This document shows, one piece after another, positions 16,010 through 25,120 of a stretch of 64,000 nucleotides of DNA (positions within the stretch are counted from its first letter, which is position 1; each line of letters starts with the position of its first letter). Where the stretch lies: positions 6,153,199-6,217,198 of the forward strand of contig CP000875.1 in the NCBI GenBank assembly GCA_000018565.1. Reading direction: 5' to 3'. Under the pieces are notes generated by a model that saw only the letters and a list, made by a program, of their open reading frames with translations, ran no database searches and was not told the DNA's origin. The DNA comes from Herpetosiphon aurantiacus DSM 785. Its GTDB lineage: Bacteria > Chloroflexota > Chloroflexia > Chloroflexales > Herpetosiphonaceae. The position numbers and the translations under genes are program-made.

Positions 16010-17023
16010 ATGCCTCGCGTAATTGCCGTCACCAACTTCAAGGGCGGTATTGGCAAGACGACTACCACCGTGAATGTAGCCGCCGGCTTTGCCCTCAAAG
16101 GTGCTTCAGTGCTTGTGATCGATGTCGATCCACAGAGCAATGTGCGTATGTGTTTTGGGCATGCCGAACCCCGCCGCTCCCTGTACGATGTTTTGATCGA
16201 TAACAAGAAAATTCCTGATTGTGTCGTGCAAGTACGCCCTAATATCGACCTACTTGCCTCAAGCGATGCATTATTGCAGGCACAATCGGATATTGGTAAA
16301 CGCCCAGATTGGGGGCGCGTGCTCGAAATTGCCCTGCGTCCGGTCGTGCGCAACTATGATTTTGTCTTTATTGATTGTAGCGCTTCGTTGACTGTGCTTA
16401 ACCTGAATGCCTTGATGGCAGCATCCGACATTATTGTGCCAACCGCCTTGGAGCACCTGGCTTTGCAAGGGTTGCGCCAGCTTGGCCGAAATATCACCCG
16501 CATCAAAGGCACCATGGGTGCATTACGCATGATTATTCCTACCATGTTCGATGCACGTAATCGCCAATCGCACCGTTTGCTGGCCTCGTTGCGCGAGGAG
16601 TATGGCACACTTGTAACCGACCCTGTTCGGGTCAATGTGCGGCTTTCCGAGGCGACGGTTGAGGGTAAAACGATCTACGAGTATGATCCACGCTCAAATG
16701 GGGCGATTGATTATGCAGCGTTGGTCGAAAAATTGGGCGATGTGTTTAATTTTCAAGCCAAACCTATGGCTGAGCCTGTGGCCAACCCAGTTCCAGCAGC
16801 ACGTCCATTTACCGTCTTTGAAAACCCACCACCACCACCCGAACCATCGTTGGTTGGCAATTTACAAGCCGAAGAAAAGCCCATGTTTCGTGGCCCTGTG
16901 CGTGAGGAATGTCCGCATTGTGGGCGGTTATTAGAGCAAGTGATGTTGGCAGGCTATCGGGTTTATTTTTGCGATCATTGCAAATATAAACGCCAAGAAT
17001 TAGCTTCGGGAGTTCGGCGCTAG
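16010..17023 (+). CDS. ParA/Soj-type ATPase with C-terminal zinc ribbon
   Basis: 337 residues. The N-terminal ParA/MinD ATPase domain (about 1-250) has the deviant Walker A NFKGGIGKTTTTVNVAAGFA, switch I VLVIDVDPQSNVRMCF and Walker B DFVFIDCSASLTVLNLNAL, and continues to LREEYGTLVTDPVRVNVRLS. A Pro-rich linker (about 255-300, including PPPPPE) leads to a C-terminal zinc ribbon with ECPHCGRLLEQ and YFCDHCKYKRQ, giving CxxC and CxxC pairs. ParA proteins form ATP-dependent dimers on DNA and position cargo. No ParB or parS is seen next to it, so it is an orphan and may position something other than the chromosome. It overlaps the convergent gene at 17020 by four bases. Confidence 0.85.
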   Translation: MPRVIAVTNFKGGIGKTTTTVNVAAGFALKGASVLVIDVDPQSNVRMCFGHAEPRRSLYDVLIDNKKIPDCVVQVRPNIDLLASSDALLQAQSDIGKRPDWGRVLEIALRPVVRNYDFVFIDCSASLTVLNLNALMAASDIIVPTALEHLALQGLRQLGRNITRIKGTMGALRMIIPTMFDARNRQSHRLLASLREEYGTLVTDPVRVNVRLSEATVEGKTIYEYDPRSNGAIDYAALVEKLGDVFNFQAKPMAEPVANPVPAARPFTVFENPPPPPEPSLVGNLQAEEKPMFRGPVREECPHCGRLLEQVMLAGYRVYFCDHCKYKRQELASGVRR

Positions 17024-17316
17024 GAATATTTGCGCACACGCTGCAACCCAAAAACGATTGCAACGAGCCAAATGCCTGCAAAACCAAGCCGCAAACGGGC
17101 TAGGTTGTTTGGGCTGACCGTCAACCACGAGCCAAGCAGTTGATCAAGCCCCCGCGCAATAAATTCAACCCCAGCCAAATTAAGCCCAAATAACCCGGCA
17201 TAGAGCACAAACGTAATCATGCGCCGCCGCCGACCATTGCTGATCTGCCACGCTAAAATGCCACAACCAAGCAGCACCAAGCCACTAACCAGCCAGCTCC
17301 AAAATTCAATTGTCAT
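17020..17316 (-). CDS. Small membrane protein, three predicted helices
   Basis: 98 residues with three hydrophobic segments (about 6-25, 33-52 and 75-92) separated by a basic NGRRRR turn and a loop SWLTVSPNNLARLR. No recognised family. It is convergent with the parA-like gene and overlaps its last four bases. The positive-inside pattern suggests the Arg-rich loop faces the cytoplasm. It is probably a real gene, given the clean hydrophobic pattern. Confidence 0.6.
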   Translation of the reverse strand: MTIEFWSWLVSGLVLLGCGILAWQISNGRRRRMITFVLYAGLFGLNLAGVEFIARGLDQLLGSWLTVSPNNLARLRLGFAGIWLVAIVFGLQRVRKYS

Positions 17317-17419
17317 AACGCTACCTTAAATGAACAACCTAATTTGAGGGGAAGTATAGCATGAGGAATTTAAGCGGGAAAATAATCACACCATTGTGCC
17401 GAACGCGTAGATTATGGCC

Positions 17420-17581
17420 TTATTGACCACAAAAGCTGCAAACAACTTGGGTTTGTGGCTCGAAGGCTGCCGATAATGGAGCTGGGTTGATCACGCTGGT
17501 GGCCAAAATCAACAAGGCCAAGGCGGCGATAATTGCCAAAGCCAATGAGCGATTGAATGGTTGGGTTTGGATGTTCAACAT
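17420..17581 (-). CDS. 53-residue single-pass membrane peptide with CSFCG tail
   Basis: Open frame from ATG 17581 to TAA 17420: MLNIQTQPFNRSLALAIIAA, a hydrophobic helix (about residues 12-31), then an extracytoplasmic-looking segment ending VVCSFCGQ. A strong GGAGG lies about six bases upstream. The CxxC at the very C-terminus could bind a metal or undergo disulfide chemistry. I know no family for it. The good ribosome site and clear topology argue that it is translated. Confidence 0.55.
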   Translation of the reverse strand: MLNIQTQPFNRSLALAIIAALALLILATSVINPAPLSAAFEPQTQVVCSFCGQ

Positions 17582-17717
17582 AGCTGCCTCCGAATTAACA
17601 TTGCGTTAGAACTGAGGCTAGTATCGCATCCACTTGTGACAAACAGCGTCACATCGTTTTAGGCCTTTGCAAAGCCATAAAAAACACCTACTTACTGGGC
17701 TAGTAAGTAGGTGTGAT

Positions 17718-17793
17718 TGGCGCGACCGGAGGGACTCGAACCCCCGACACTTGGTTCCGAAGACCAATGCTCTATCCACTGAGCTACGGTCGC
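17718..17793 (-). tRNA. tRNA-Arg (anticodon UCG)
   Basis: Complete cloverleaf on the minus strand. The acceptor GCGACCG pairs with CGGTCGC, the D arm contains AGCTCAGTGGATAGAGC, the anticodon stem is TTGGT/ACCAA with loop CTTCGGA (anticodon TCG), and the T loop has GGTTCGAGTC. The terminal CCA is encoded in the DNA (17718-17720 on the complement). It reads CGA codons if unmodified. Confidence 0.97.
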
Positions 17794-17802
17794 AACGTCT
17801 AT

Positions 17803-17831
17803 AGAATACTCGAAATTGGGCTTTGTTGCAA
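17803..17831 (-). promoter_or_regulatory. Promoter of tRNA-Arg
   Basis: On the minus strand, TTGCAA (17826-17831), a 17-base spacer and TATTCT (17803-17808), about 10 bases before the mature 5' end of the tRNA. Confidence 0.6.
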
Positions 17832-17835
17832 ATCT

Positions 17836-17873
17836 TAAAACCAACAGCGGATGGGAATTCCATCCGCTGTTGG
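17836..17873 (-). terminator. Intrinsic terminator of the Gly-rich secreted protein gene
   Basis: A perfect 14-base stem CCAACAGCGGATGG (17841-17854)/CCATCCGCTGTTGG (17860-17873) with a five-base loop, followed on the minus strand by TTTTAAG. It lies just downstream of the gene ending at 17916. Confidence 0.85.
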
Positions 17874-17915
17874 CTGTTCTCAGTGCTGTGTGGAGGAAAC
17901 CGCTGGCGAACTGGC

Positions 17916-18653
17916 TTATTTGGTCAAGGCTTCGCGAGCGCGTTCGAGTTCGGTATTCAAGCGTTCTTCGCCCTTGGTGCGCAAGTTGGCGATAATATCA
18001 TCAACGGTTTTGCCATTGGCTTGCGCAACTTGCTCTAAGGTTTTGCCTGCTTGCACTTCGGCTTGAACTTGCTCAACGGTTAGTCCGGTTACATCGGCGG
18101 TTGCTTGCACCAACAGGTGTTGGCCACGACCACCGCGACCTGGGCCTTTTTCACTAACAACACCTTTTTGGTTCATCAGGGTTGGGGCTTCAGTTTTGGC
18201 GGTTGCTAAACGTTCAGCCTTTTGGTCTTCGGTAATTTTGCCATTAGTGACGGCTTCGCTCAAGTTGGTTTCCATTTGAGCTACGGCTGCATCAATTACT
18301 GCTTGTTCGCTGCTGCCATTGGCAGTGGCAATTTCGGTCAATGAAGCGCCTTCAACCAATTTGCTGCGCACATCAGCCGTGGTCAGTTTGGTCAAGGCTG
18401 CGGTTTGCTCAACCAATTGATGATGAATGCCCATGCCGCCGCGTTGACCCATACCACCGCCACGCCCGCCACGCTTGCCAAACCCAAAGCCTTGGCCTGG
18501 ATTGGCCGTGGTGCTGTCGGGCGTGGTTGGTTGCGTTTCGGTAGTATCGGGTGTAGTTGGTGTTTGGGCTTGAGTGCTGGTTAAGCGTCCACCCACAAAC
18601 ACCAAGGCAAAAGCGATTGCCACAATTGCCAGCCATTTTCCAATCGTTTTCAT
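17916..18653 (-). CDS. Secreted Gly/Arg-rich protein of unknown function
   Basis: 245 residues from ATG 18653, which has a CGGAGG ribosome site; the frame could extend to 18674 but without one. A signal peptide (MKTIGKWLAIVAIAFALVFV, cleavage near TQAQ) leads to a Thr/Pro-rich linker and a Gly/Arg-rich stretch (GKRGGRGGGMGQRGGMG). Two related helical repeats follow, one around LTKLTTADVRSKLVEGASLT with EIATANGSSEQAVID, the other around VTGLTVEQVQAEVQAGKTLE with QVAQANGKTVDDII. Each looks like a small helical module that recurs in secreted proteins of Gram-positive-type bacteria. It is probably extracytoplasmic. Function is unknown; the ligand may be nucleic acid or cell-wall polymer. Confidence 0.7.
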   Translation of the reverse strand: MKTIGKWLAIVAIAFALVFVGGRLTSTQAQTPTTPDTTETQPTTPDSTTANPGQGFGFGKRGGRGGGMGQRGGMGIHHQLVEQTAALTKLTTADVRSKLVEGASLTEIATANGSSEQAVIDAAVAQMETNLSEAVTNGKITEDQKAERLATAKTEAPTLMNQKGVVSEKGPGRGGRGQHLLVQATADVTGLTVEQVQAEVQAGKTLEQVAQANGKTVDDIIANLRTKGEERLNTELERAREALTK

Positions 18654-18779
18654 AACGCCTCCGTTTTGTACCATTGCATTCGTCGCTTGTTCGATATGGC
18701 TCTAGCATAAACCACTGCTGTGAAGAACATATGAAGTAAAGTCAGAAGTCAAAGGGCAAAAATCAAAAGTATGACATTG

Positions 18780-18910
18780 AACCACGAAGAACGCGAAGCG
18801 AAGAGGGATCAGGTAATAAACATAGGATGATAATCAAACAAATCTGTGCAATCTGTGGCTAAAAAAGCCTGCGCGTCCTTCTTGATCTTCGCGGTTGCCA
18901 ATCCTTTATG
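18780..18910. repeat. Intergenic inverted repeat of the ACCACGAAG type
   Basis: GAACCACGAAGAACGCGAAG (about 18779-18798) is answered by CTTCTTGATCTTCGCGGTT (about 18877-18895). Between them is AATCTGTGCAATCTGTGGCT, a phrase I recall from intergenic repeats in other bacteria. The gap 18675-19060 contains no convincing gene. Its last part carries the AGGAGGG ribosome site of the next gene. Confidence 0.45.
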
Positions 18911-19060
18911 TCCTTCGCGGATCGAATATTAACCTAGATGTTGGGCAGAATTTGGTTAGATCTGCTGTAACAAATATGTAATGAATATGCTAGCCAAAGC
19001 GCTCTGATTCACCAATACTTAACCCTGTAGTACGTTTTGTAATGATTTAGGAGGGTCCTT

Positions 19061-20356
19061 GTGCTGCGTATATGCCAACGCTTATTGGGCTTTATGCTCA
19101 TAATTTTTTTGATCACTCAGCTTCCTGCAATGAGCTATGCCGAGCCACCCACTGACCAACCAAGCGATTGGTGGGGCATCGTCGTGCGCGACCCAGCCTA
19201 CGAGTGGAATACCAATCCAGCTTATCCGAATGCTGCCAACCAAGCCTTTATCGATCGCATGTTCGATGAAATTGTGGCGATGGGCGGGCATTGGGTGCGC
19301 TTCGAGTTTCACGGCGCATGGGATGGCTCAAATTATGGCAGTTTTAATTTGGCTCAGGCTGATTATTTTATCAGTGCCGCGCATAGCCGTGGCTTGAAGG
19401 TGCTGGCCTTGCTGGGCACTGATATTTTGCGCGGCCCTCAAGCGGGAGTGCAACATTTTGATGGTGGCACGGTTTCAGGCAGTATTCCCACCAGCAATCC
19501 CGACCGTGAGTTATCACCCTGCCCACCAGCCCCGATTGGCTGCGGTGTGAATGCCTATCAAAAAGCTTGGCTCGAACGTGCGATCAGCATCGCCGATTAT
19601 TATCGTGGTCGGATTGATGCCTATGAGATTTTCAACGAGCCAAATTTTTATTTTGCATTGATTGGCGATACTAATGGCCAGCAAGATGAGATGAATCCCT
19701 ATTATCTGGCCCAAACAATCACCAAACTGTATCGAATTTTGCGCGATCCCAGCCGCAACGATCAAACGCCGTTGATCGTTGGCGGTTTGCACCCATTAAC
19801 TTCCAACGAATCAGGCCGCACTGATCGCGGTTACTTGCAAGCGCTCTACCAAGCAGCGCCATTCAGTAATTGGGCCAATAGCCACAACGGCCAATATCCG
19901 ATCGATGGCGTGGCTTACCATCCGTATCCCGCCGAGATGCGCCGCTTGATCAGCGATAACGACTTTTTGCCATTAGTCGCGCCGCGCTTGGATAGCCTAA
20001 TTGCCACGATGCGTAGTTTCGACCAAACCAGCCAGCTTTGGCTGACCGAAATTGGCACGCGTGGCGACCCGAATAATCCTAGTGAGTTGCAACGCCAAGC
20101 CGATTTTATGCGTCAATTTGTGGCAACGATCTATGGCCGACCTGAAATTGCCAACTGGTTTTGGTTCAAGTACGAGGATTTTCCGCCTGCCAGTGAGGCT
20201 TGGGGCGTTGTGCATATCAATTACGATGGCAACGGAGCCTATGATCTCAACGGCACAGTCAGTTTGTATAAACCGAGTTTTTATGCCTATCGCGATTTAG
20301 TTGATCATTTTCGCCAGCGGGTTTGGATTCCACAGGTGCTAAATAACATTAATTAG
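19061..20356 (+). CDS. Secreted glycoside hydrolase, clan GH-A-like
   Basis: 431 residues. A signal peptide (CQRLLGFMLIIFLITQLPAM, cleavage near SYA) is followed by a TIM-barrel of the clan A type. Supporting motifs are FIDRMFDEIVAMGGHWVRFE, YEIFNEPNFYFA near residue 190 (NEP with the acid/base Glu) and LWLTEIGTRG near residue 325 (candidate nucleophile Glu). WFWFKYEDFPPASEAWGVV closes the barrel. It should hydrolyse a beta-linked polysaccharide or glycoside outside the cell, but GH5, GH39 and others share these motifs. The start is GTG 19061 with AGGAGGG six bases upstream. It is monocistronic, between a repeat region and ftsK. Confidence 0.8.
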   Translation: MLRICQRLLGFMLIIFLITQLPAMSYAEPPTDQPSDWWGIVVRDPAYEWNTNPAYPNAANQAFIDRMFDEIVAMGGHWVRFEFHGAWDGSNYGSFNLAQADYFISAAHSRGLKVLALLGTDILRGPQAGVQHFDGGTVSGSIPTSNPDRELSPCPPAPIGCGVNAYQKAWLERAISIADYYRGRIDAYEIFNEPNFYFALIGDTNGQQDEMNPYYLAQTITKLYRILRDPSRNDQTPLIVGGLHPLTSNESGRTDRGYLQALYQAAPFSNWANSHNGQYPIDGVAYHPYPAEMRRLISDNDFLPLVAPRLDSLIATMRSFDQTSQLWLTEIGTRGDPNNPSELQRQADFMRQFVATIYGRPEIANWFWFKYEDFPPASEAWGVVHINYDGNGAYDLNGTVSLYKPSFYAYRDLVDHFRQRVWIPQVLNNIN

Positions 20357-20422
20357 CTGATTCTGACGGCCTAAAAAGCATTTGCAGGCCCGTAGTTACA
20401 GTCTGCCCAATTCGACCGTGTG

Positions 20423-20431
20423 TGCTATAAT
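20423..20431 (+). promoter_or_regulatory. Extended -10 promoter before ftsK
   Basis: TGC followed by TATAAT (20426-20431) is an extended -10 element. No good -35 is seen. The start codon of ftsK is at 20485. Confidence 0.55.
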
Positions 20432-20484
20432 CGAAGCAATCAAACACCAACGAATTGAGTACATCACTTGGGGATAGAGTAGCA

Positions 20485-22959
20485 ATGTCAACGCGAAAAT
20501 CTGCGCCAAAGCGCCAAAGTGGCAAAAAGCCAACCGCTGCGACCGCCCGCAAACGGGGCGCAGCTAAACAAACAATCACCCCGCAAATCCAAATTCCTCA
20601 AAATCTTCAGCGTGAGATTTTTGCGGTTATTTTGGTATTTTTGGGCTTATTGACCTTGCTATTCAGTACATTTAGCGGCGATCAAGGGGTGATTGGCACG
20701 CAATGGAATACCGCTGTGGCGCGGGCTTTTGGCACTGGCAAGGTGCTAGTTCCGGTGGCGCTGGGCATTCTGGGCGGCCTGATGATCTTTCAGGAGCGAT
20801 TTAGTGATAGCCGTTTGAGCGGCGCGAATATTCTTGGCACGCTGATGGTGCTGCTTTCGCTGTTGATGCTACTGGAATATCCAGGCTATGAAATTCATCG
20901 CGAACACCCTGAGTTTCACGTTGGCGCTGGCGGTGGGGTCGTTGGTCAAACCTTGCTGACCATTTTAATCAGCGGGATTGGCAAGGGTGGGGCATTGCTC
21001 TTTTCGGTCACGATTGGACTGATCGGGATTATGCTGACCTTTAATCTGACCTTACGCCAAATTATGGCAGCATTGTTCTACTACACGGGCGGTTTGCGTA
21101 TTTTAGGTCGCCGCTTGTTGGGTTCGCCCGTTCGGCGTGAGCCAATGTTTGATGATTATCCTGAGGAGCATTTCAGACCGCTGGAATTGCCCGCGCCGCA
21201 AGCCATGCCCAAGGTCAGCAACAAACGTCGTCAAGCGATTCTTGAAGATACAACCAACCAAGAGGTGGTGCTTACGCCGATTGCTGAGCGCCCCGCCCAA
21301 GCCAGTTTGTTTAATCGCGACCTTCCTGAGCCAAATCGGCCAGCCCGCCGCAAGGAAGTTGCCCCGCCACCAGTTGCGCCAAATGCAGCTGGCAGTATGG
21401 CCCCAACCAAACGGCTCAAGCCTGCCGATGATCAAACCAAGTCTAATCAGCCAAACGCTAATGCTGAAGACCCCAACTTTATCGAGCCAGACGAAGCGCT
21501 GACCCATCGTGCTTGGCCGTTGCCAACCCTTAACGCACTCGATGAGTTTGTTGAAGGCCAAATTGGCGATGAAGAAAAGCGCGAAAAAGCGCGGATTATC
21601 GAGGAAACCTTGGCCTCGTTTCGGGTTGAGGCGCGGGTGGTCGAGGCCAACACTGGCCCCGCAGTCACTCAATTTGCGCTCCAACCAGCAATCGGGGTCA
21701 AAATTAACAAAATCACCAGCCTGCAAAACGATTTGGCTTTGGCGTTAGCAGCGCCATCGTTACGGATCGAAGCCCCTGTGCCAGGCCGCTCGGTGGTTGG
21801 CATCGAAATTCCCAATTCGGCGATTGCCACGGTGGCCATGCGCGATGTGATTGGCAGCGAAGAGTTTGATACCAAACGCGGCAAGCTCAAAATTCCGCTA
21901 GGCAAAGATGTTTCAGGCAATGTGGTGATTGCCGACCTGGCCAAAATGCCGCACTTGCTGGTAGCTGGCAGCACTGGCTCAGGTAAAAGTATTTGTATCA
22001 ATTCGATTATTATTTCGTTGTTGATGAAGCACACGCCCAACGAGCTAAAATTCATCATGGTTGACCCCAAAATGGTCGAATTGATCGTTTACAACAATAT
22101 TCCGCATTTGCTCACGCCGGTGGTAACCGAGCTTGAACGGGTGGTTAGCTCGCTCAAGTGGGCCGTGCGCGAGATGGAACGGCGCTACAAGGTTTTTGCC
22201 AAGGGTGGTTTTCGTAATCTCGAAAGCTATATGCAAGCTGCCCGCAAGCGCCCCGACCTTGAGCCAATGCCCTATATCGTGGTGATTATCGACGAGCTGG
22301 CCGATTTGATGATGCTGGCTCCCGATGAAGTTGAAACCTTGATTTGTCGTTTGGCTCAAATGGCTCGTGCCACCGGAATTCACCTGATTTTGGCAACCCA
22401 ACGGCCCTCGGTCGATGTCGTAACAGGCTTGATCAAGGCCAACTTCCCTACGCGGATCGCCTTCGCCGTGACTTCGCAAATCGACTCACGGGTTATTTTG
22501 GATACGCCTGGAGCCGAGCAATTGCTTGGCCGTGGCGATATGCTCTATCTGGCGGTCGATGCTGCCAAATCGATTCGGGTGCAAGGCACCTTTGTTTCCG
22601 ATGGCGAAGTTGAAAAAGTTGTGCAATTCTGGCGCATGCAAATTCCACCTGAATTGACCAAGCCCGATGCTGCCAACCCCCAAGCCAAGCCTGCGCCAAG
22701 CAGCCAAACCAGCATGGGCGATGTCTTTTTGCAAGCCGACGAGCAAGATGAACTGCTGCCCAAGGCGATTGAATTGGTGCGCCAACATCAACGCGCTTCG
22801 GCCTCAATGCTCCAACGACGCTTGCGGATTGGCTATAGCAAGGCCGCCCAATTGATCGAACTGCTGGAACAGCGCGGAATTGTTGGGCCAGCCGAGGGCA
22901 GTCGTTCGCGCGAGGTGCTCAATCCAGAACAGGGAGCGAAGGCTGGTGGCGACGAATAG
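20485..22959 (+). CDS. ftsK: DNA translocase FtsK/SpoIIIE
   Basis: 824-residue hexameric DNA pump that clears chromosomes from the division septum. A basic N-terminus precedes four transmembrane segments (about residues 48-210). A Pro/charged linker (about 230-350) leads to the motor: HLLVAGSTGSGKSICINSII (Walker A, about residue 492), PYIVVIIDELADLMML (Walker B, about 596), ATQRPSVDVVTGLIKANFPT, then ELPKAI-like start of the gamma winged-helix domain (about 750-813) with SASMLQRRLRIGYSKAAQLI. The frame opens at 20455, but ATG 20485 begins the typical basic N-terminus. pgk follows after about 155 bases with its own ribosome site. Confidence 0.96.
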   Translation: MSTRKSAPKRQSGKKPTAATARKRGAAKQTITPQIQIPQNLQREIFAVILVFLGLLTLLFSTFSGDQGVIGTQWNTAVARAFGTGKVLVPVALGILGGLMIFQERFSDSRLSGANILGTLMVLLSLLMLLEYPGYEIHREHPEFHVGAGGGVVGQTLLTILISGIGKGGALLFSVTIGLIGIMLTFNLTLRQIMAALFYYTGGLRILGRRLLGSPVRREPMFDDYPEEHFRPLELPAPQAMPKVSNKRRQAILEDTTNQEVVLTPIAERPAQASLFNRDLPEPNRPARRKEVAPPPVAPNAAGSMAPTKRLKPADDQTKSNQPNANAEDPNFIEPDEALTHRAWPLPTLNALDEFVEGQIGDEEKREKARIIEETLASFRVEARVVEANTGPAVTQFALQPAIGVKINKITSLQNDLALALAAPSLRIEAPVPGRSVVGIEIPNSAIATVAMRDVIGSEEFDTKRGKLKIPLGKDVSGNVVIADLAKMPHLLVAGSTGSGKSICINSIIISLLMKHTPNELKFIMVDPKMVELIVYNNIPHLLTPVVTELERVVSSLKWAVREMERRYKVFAKGGFRNLESYMQAARKRPDLEPMPYIVVIIDELADLMMLAPDEVETLICRLAQMARATGIHLILATQRPSVDVVTGLIKANFPTRIAFAVTSQIDSRVILDTPGAEQLLGRGDMLYLAVDAAKSIRVQGTFVSDGEVEKVVQFWRMQIPPELTKPDAANPQAKPAPSSQTSMGDVFLQADEQDELLPKAIELVRQHQRASASMLQRRLRIGYSKAAQLIELLEQRGIVGPAEGSRSREVLNPEQGAKAGGDE

Positions 22960-23114
22960 CGGTGATATTTCTGCACCTGTGGCGTAGAGCCTGCTACCCA
23001 ACAGATCGACGAAATCGTTTATTATGGGGAGCATAGGCTATGCGGTTCTTGGTTCGTAGCACTGATAGCGCCCAGATAGCCTATCGCCTATAGCCTTGTA
23101 CAAGGAGATCGCTT

Positions 23115-24299
23115 GTGAACAAGCAGACCATTCGTGATGTAGCGTGGAGCGGAAAACGAGCTTTGGTTCGGGTGGATTTCAATGTGCCGCTTGATCAAGC
23201 CCGTAAAGTCACTGATGACACTCGGATTCGGGCAGCGTTGCCTACGATCAACTATTTGCTCGAACAAGGTGCAAGTGTGATTTTGATGTCGCACTTGGGC
23301 CGCCCGAAGAAAAAAGTGGCCGAAGAATTCCGGCTCAAGCCAGTTGCCGATCATCTCCAATCGCTGCTGGATGCCCCAGTGAACTATATTCAGACAACGA
23401 CTGGCGCTGAGGCCGAAGCTGCTGCCCAAGCCTTACAAGCAGGCCAAGTGCTGTTGCTGGAAAATACCCGCTTCGACCCCCGCGAAGAATCCAACGACCC
23501 CGCCATGGCCGAAGAATTGGCCAAACTTGGCGATATTTATGTGAATGATGCTTTTGGGGCGGCCCACCGTGCTCATGCCTCAACCGAAGGCCTCGCCAAA
23601 TTCCTGCCAGCCGTGGCTGGTTTCTTGATGGAAGCCGAATTGGCGGCGCTTGGCAAAGCCTTGGATGATCCTCAACGACCTTTCGTTACGATCATTGGTG
23701 GCGCAAAAATTAGCGACAAAATCGGCGTGATCGAAAACTTGCTGGGCAAAGTCGATTCATTGCTGATTGGCGGCGGTATGGCCAATACCTTCTTGTTGGC
23801 GCAAAACAAGGCGGTTGGCGCTTCATTGGTCGAAGCCGATAGCGTGGCCGAAGCAGGCCGTTTGATCGACGAAGCCCAAGGTCGTGGCGTGAAATTGTTG
23901 TTGCCCAGCGATGTAGTGGTGGCCGATGCCTTCAGTGCCGAAGCCAATACCCAAGTGCTGAGCATCGACGATGTGCCCGATGGCTGGCGAATTCTCGATA
24001 TTGGGCCAGAAACCCGCCAAACCTACTCGCAAGTGGTTAGCGAAGCCAAAACCGTGATTTGGAACGGCCCAATGGGTGTGTTTGAGCTAGAGCCATTTGC
24101 TGCTGGCACTCGCGCCGTTGCTCAAGCCTTGGCTGATAGCAGCGCAATCACGATTATCGGTGGTGGCGATTCGGTTGCAGCGATTGAGCAAATGGGCTTA
24201 GCTGAAAAGATGAGCCACATCTCAACTGGCGGTGGCGCGAGCCTCGAATTGCTCGAAGGCAAAGTGCTGCCAGGCATCGCCGCGCTCAACGATAAATAA
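23115..24299 (+). CDS. pgk: Phosphoglycerate kinase
   Basis: Glycolytic enzyme interconverting 1,3-bisphosphoglycerate and 3-phosphoglycerate with ADP/ATP. 394 residues, normal length. Motifs: [20 protein letters not shown], then [47 protein letters not shown], a central [19 protein letters not shown], and the C-terminal [11 protein letters not shown] and [16 protein letters not shown] nucleotide-binding motifs. The start is GTG 23115 with AAGGAGA eight bases upstream. It stands alone, with no gap or tpi next to it, and ends at a strong terminator. Confidence 0.98.
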   Translation: MNKQTIRDVAWSGKRALVRVDFNVPLDQARKVTDDTRIRAALPTINYLLEQGASVILMSHLGRPKKKVAEEFRLKPVADHLQSLLDAPVNYIQTTTGAEAEAAAQALQAGQVLLLENTRFDPREESNDPAMAEELAKLGDIYVNDAFGAAHRAHASTEGLAKFLPAVAGFLMEAELAALGKALDDPQRPFVTIIGGAKISDKIGVIENLLGKVDSLLIGGGMANTFLLAQNKAVGASLVEADSVAEAGRLIDEAQGRGVKLLLPSDVVVADAFSAEANTQVLSIDDVPDGWRILDIGPETRQTYSQVVSEAKTVIWNGPMGVFELEPFAAGTRAVAQALADSSAITIIGGGDSVAAIEQMGLAEKMSHISTGGGASLELLEGKVLPGIAALNDK

Positions 24300-24322
24300 C
24301 TCGCTCGCTTACTCAAGTACGC

Positions 24323-24358
24323 AGCCCTACAGAACGCTTGATTCTGTGGGGCTTTTTA
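24323..24358 (+). terminator. Intrinsic terminator after pgk
   Basis: AGCCCTACAGAA (24323-24334) pairs with TTCTGTGGGGCT (24341-24352) with one mismatch, followed by TTTTATT. It sits just after the pgk stop codon. Confidence 0.85.
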
Positions 24359-24407
24359 TTAGCAACCTTTGAAGAGCAAGCATTCTGTGAGTTGAGAGGA
24401 AATCTCC

Positions 24408-24827
24408 ATGTATCGCGTTCCGCATAATCCACAGCCAAAATATCGCTGGCCAATGATTCTGATGTGTTGTTACTATGGGTTTGTGGGGTTTCTGGCAATT
24501 CTTGGCAGCTGTACATTTTTTAGCATTATGATCGACTCTAAGATGCTTGGCGGCAACTACATCCTAAGTTTATTGTGGAGCAGCGTACTATTACTGGCCA
24601 ATGTCAGCCGTTTGGGCCTCTTGGTTGGTCTATTGAAATTCTATCGGTGGGCATATTATGGAGCGTTGATCATTGAGTTACTTACAATTATTAATCTGAT
24701 ATCACAATTTGTATTACATAGTGGCCTGATTACGTGGCCTGAACTCGCATCGGGCTTGATTGGAATGCTGATTCTTGGTTATCTACTTCAGCCCAAAATT
24801 AAACAACAATTCCTTAAGTCAACATAA
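24408..24827 (+). CDS. Four-helix membrane protein, paralogue A
   Basis: 139 residues with four hydrophobic segments. It begins MYRVPHNPQ and contains YYGFVGFLAILGSC, SRLGLLVGLLKFYRWAYYG and a short basic tail (KIKQQFLKST). The same pattern recurs in the gene at 25121, including YY-(3)-G near the first helix, the GSC motif, SRLxLLxGLLKxxRWAYxG and a QQF ending. I do not recognise a named family. A GAGGA ribosome site lies a few bases upstream. It is probably a small inner-membrane protein of unknown role; tandem duplication with its neighbour is likely. Confidence 0.65.
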   Translation: MYRVPHNPQPKYRWPMILMCCYYGFVGFLAILGSCTFFSIMIDSKMLGGNYILSLLWSSVLLLANVSRLGLLVGLLKFYRWAYYGALIIELLTIINLISQFVLHSGLITWPELASGLIGMLILGYLLQPKIKQQFLKST

Positions 24828-24832
24828 CGCAT

Positions 24833-25013
24833 ACGTGTAATGGTTTATCACGTTAACAACGACCAGCATGCCCTCACCCCCTAACCCCCTCTTCCGCCCG
24901 CGAGGCGAGGGGGAACCGATCCAGGCGTGCTCCCCTCGCCCGCCGCAGTGGGCGAGGGGCTGGGGTGAGGGAACGAGCACTGGTTCTCAATCCAATGCAT
25001 TATTACACATAAA
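24833..25013. repeat. MITE-like palindromic element, copy between paralogues
   Basis: Outer ends ACGTGTAATGGTTTATCA (left) and CATTATTACACATAAACGT (right) are imperfect inverted repeats. The core (24871-24971) reads CCCTCACCCCCTAACCCCC and is answered by GGGGCTGGGGTGAGGG, with CCCCTCGCCCGC/GTGGGCGAGGGG inside. It matches the 4780 element closely in layout. It fills nearly the whole gap between the two paralogous membrane genes. Confidence 0.75.
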
Positions 25014-25120
25014 CGTTACAAGCAATTAATCAACAAACATTCGCAGCACTGCTATGCTATGGGTGTTTTTTATGGTAATACCGCGGTAATCAAATACGTC
25101 TCCTTGCAAAAGGAGTAATT

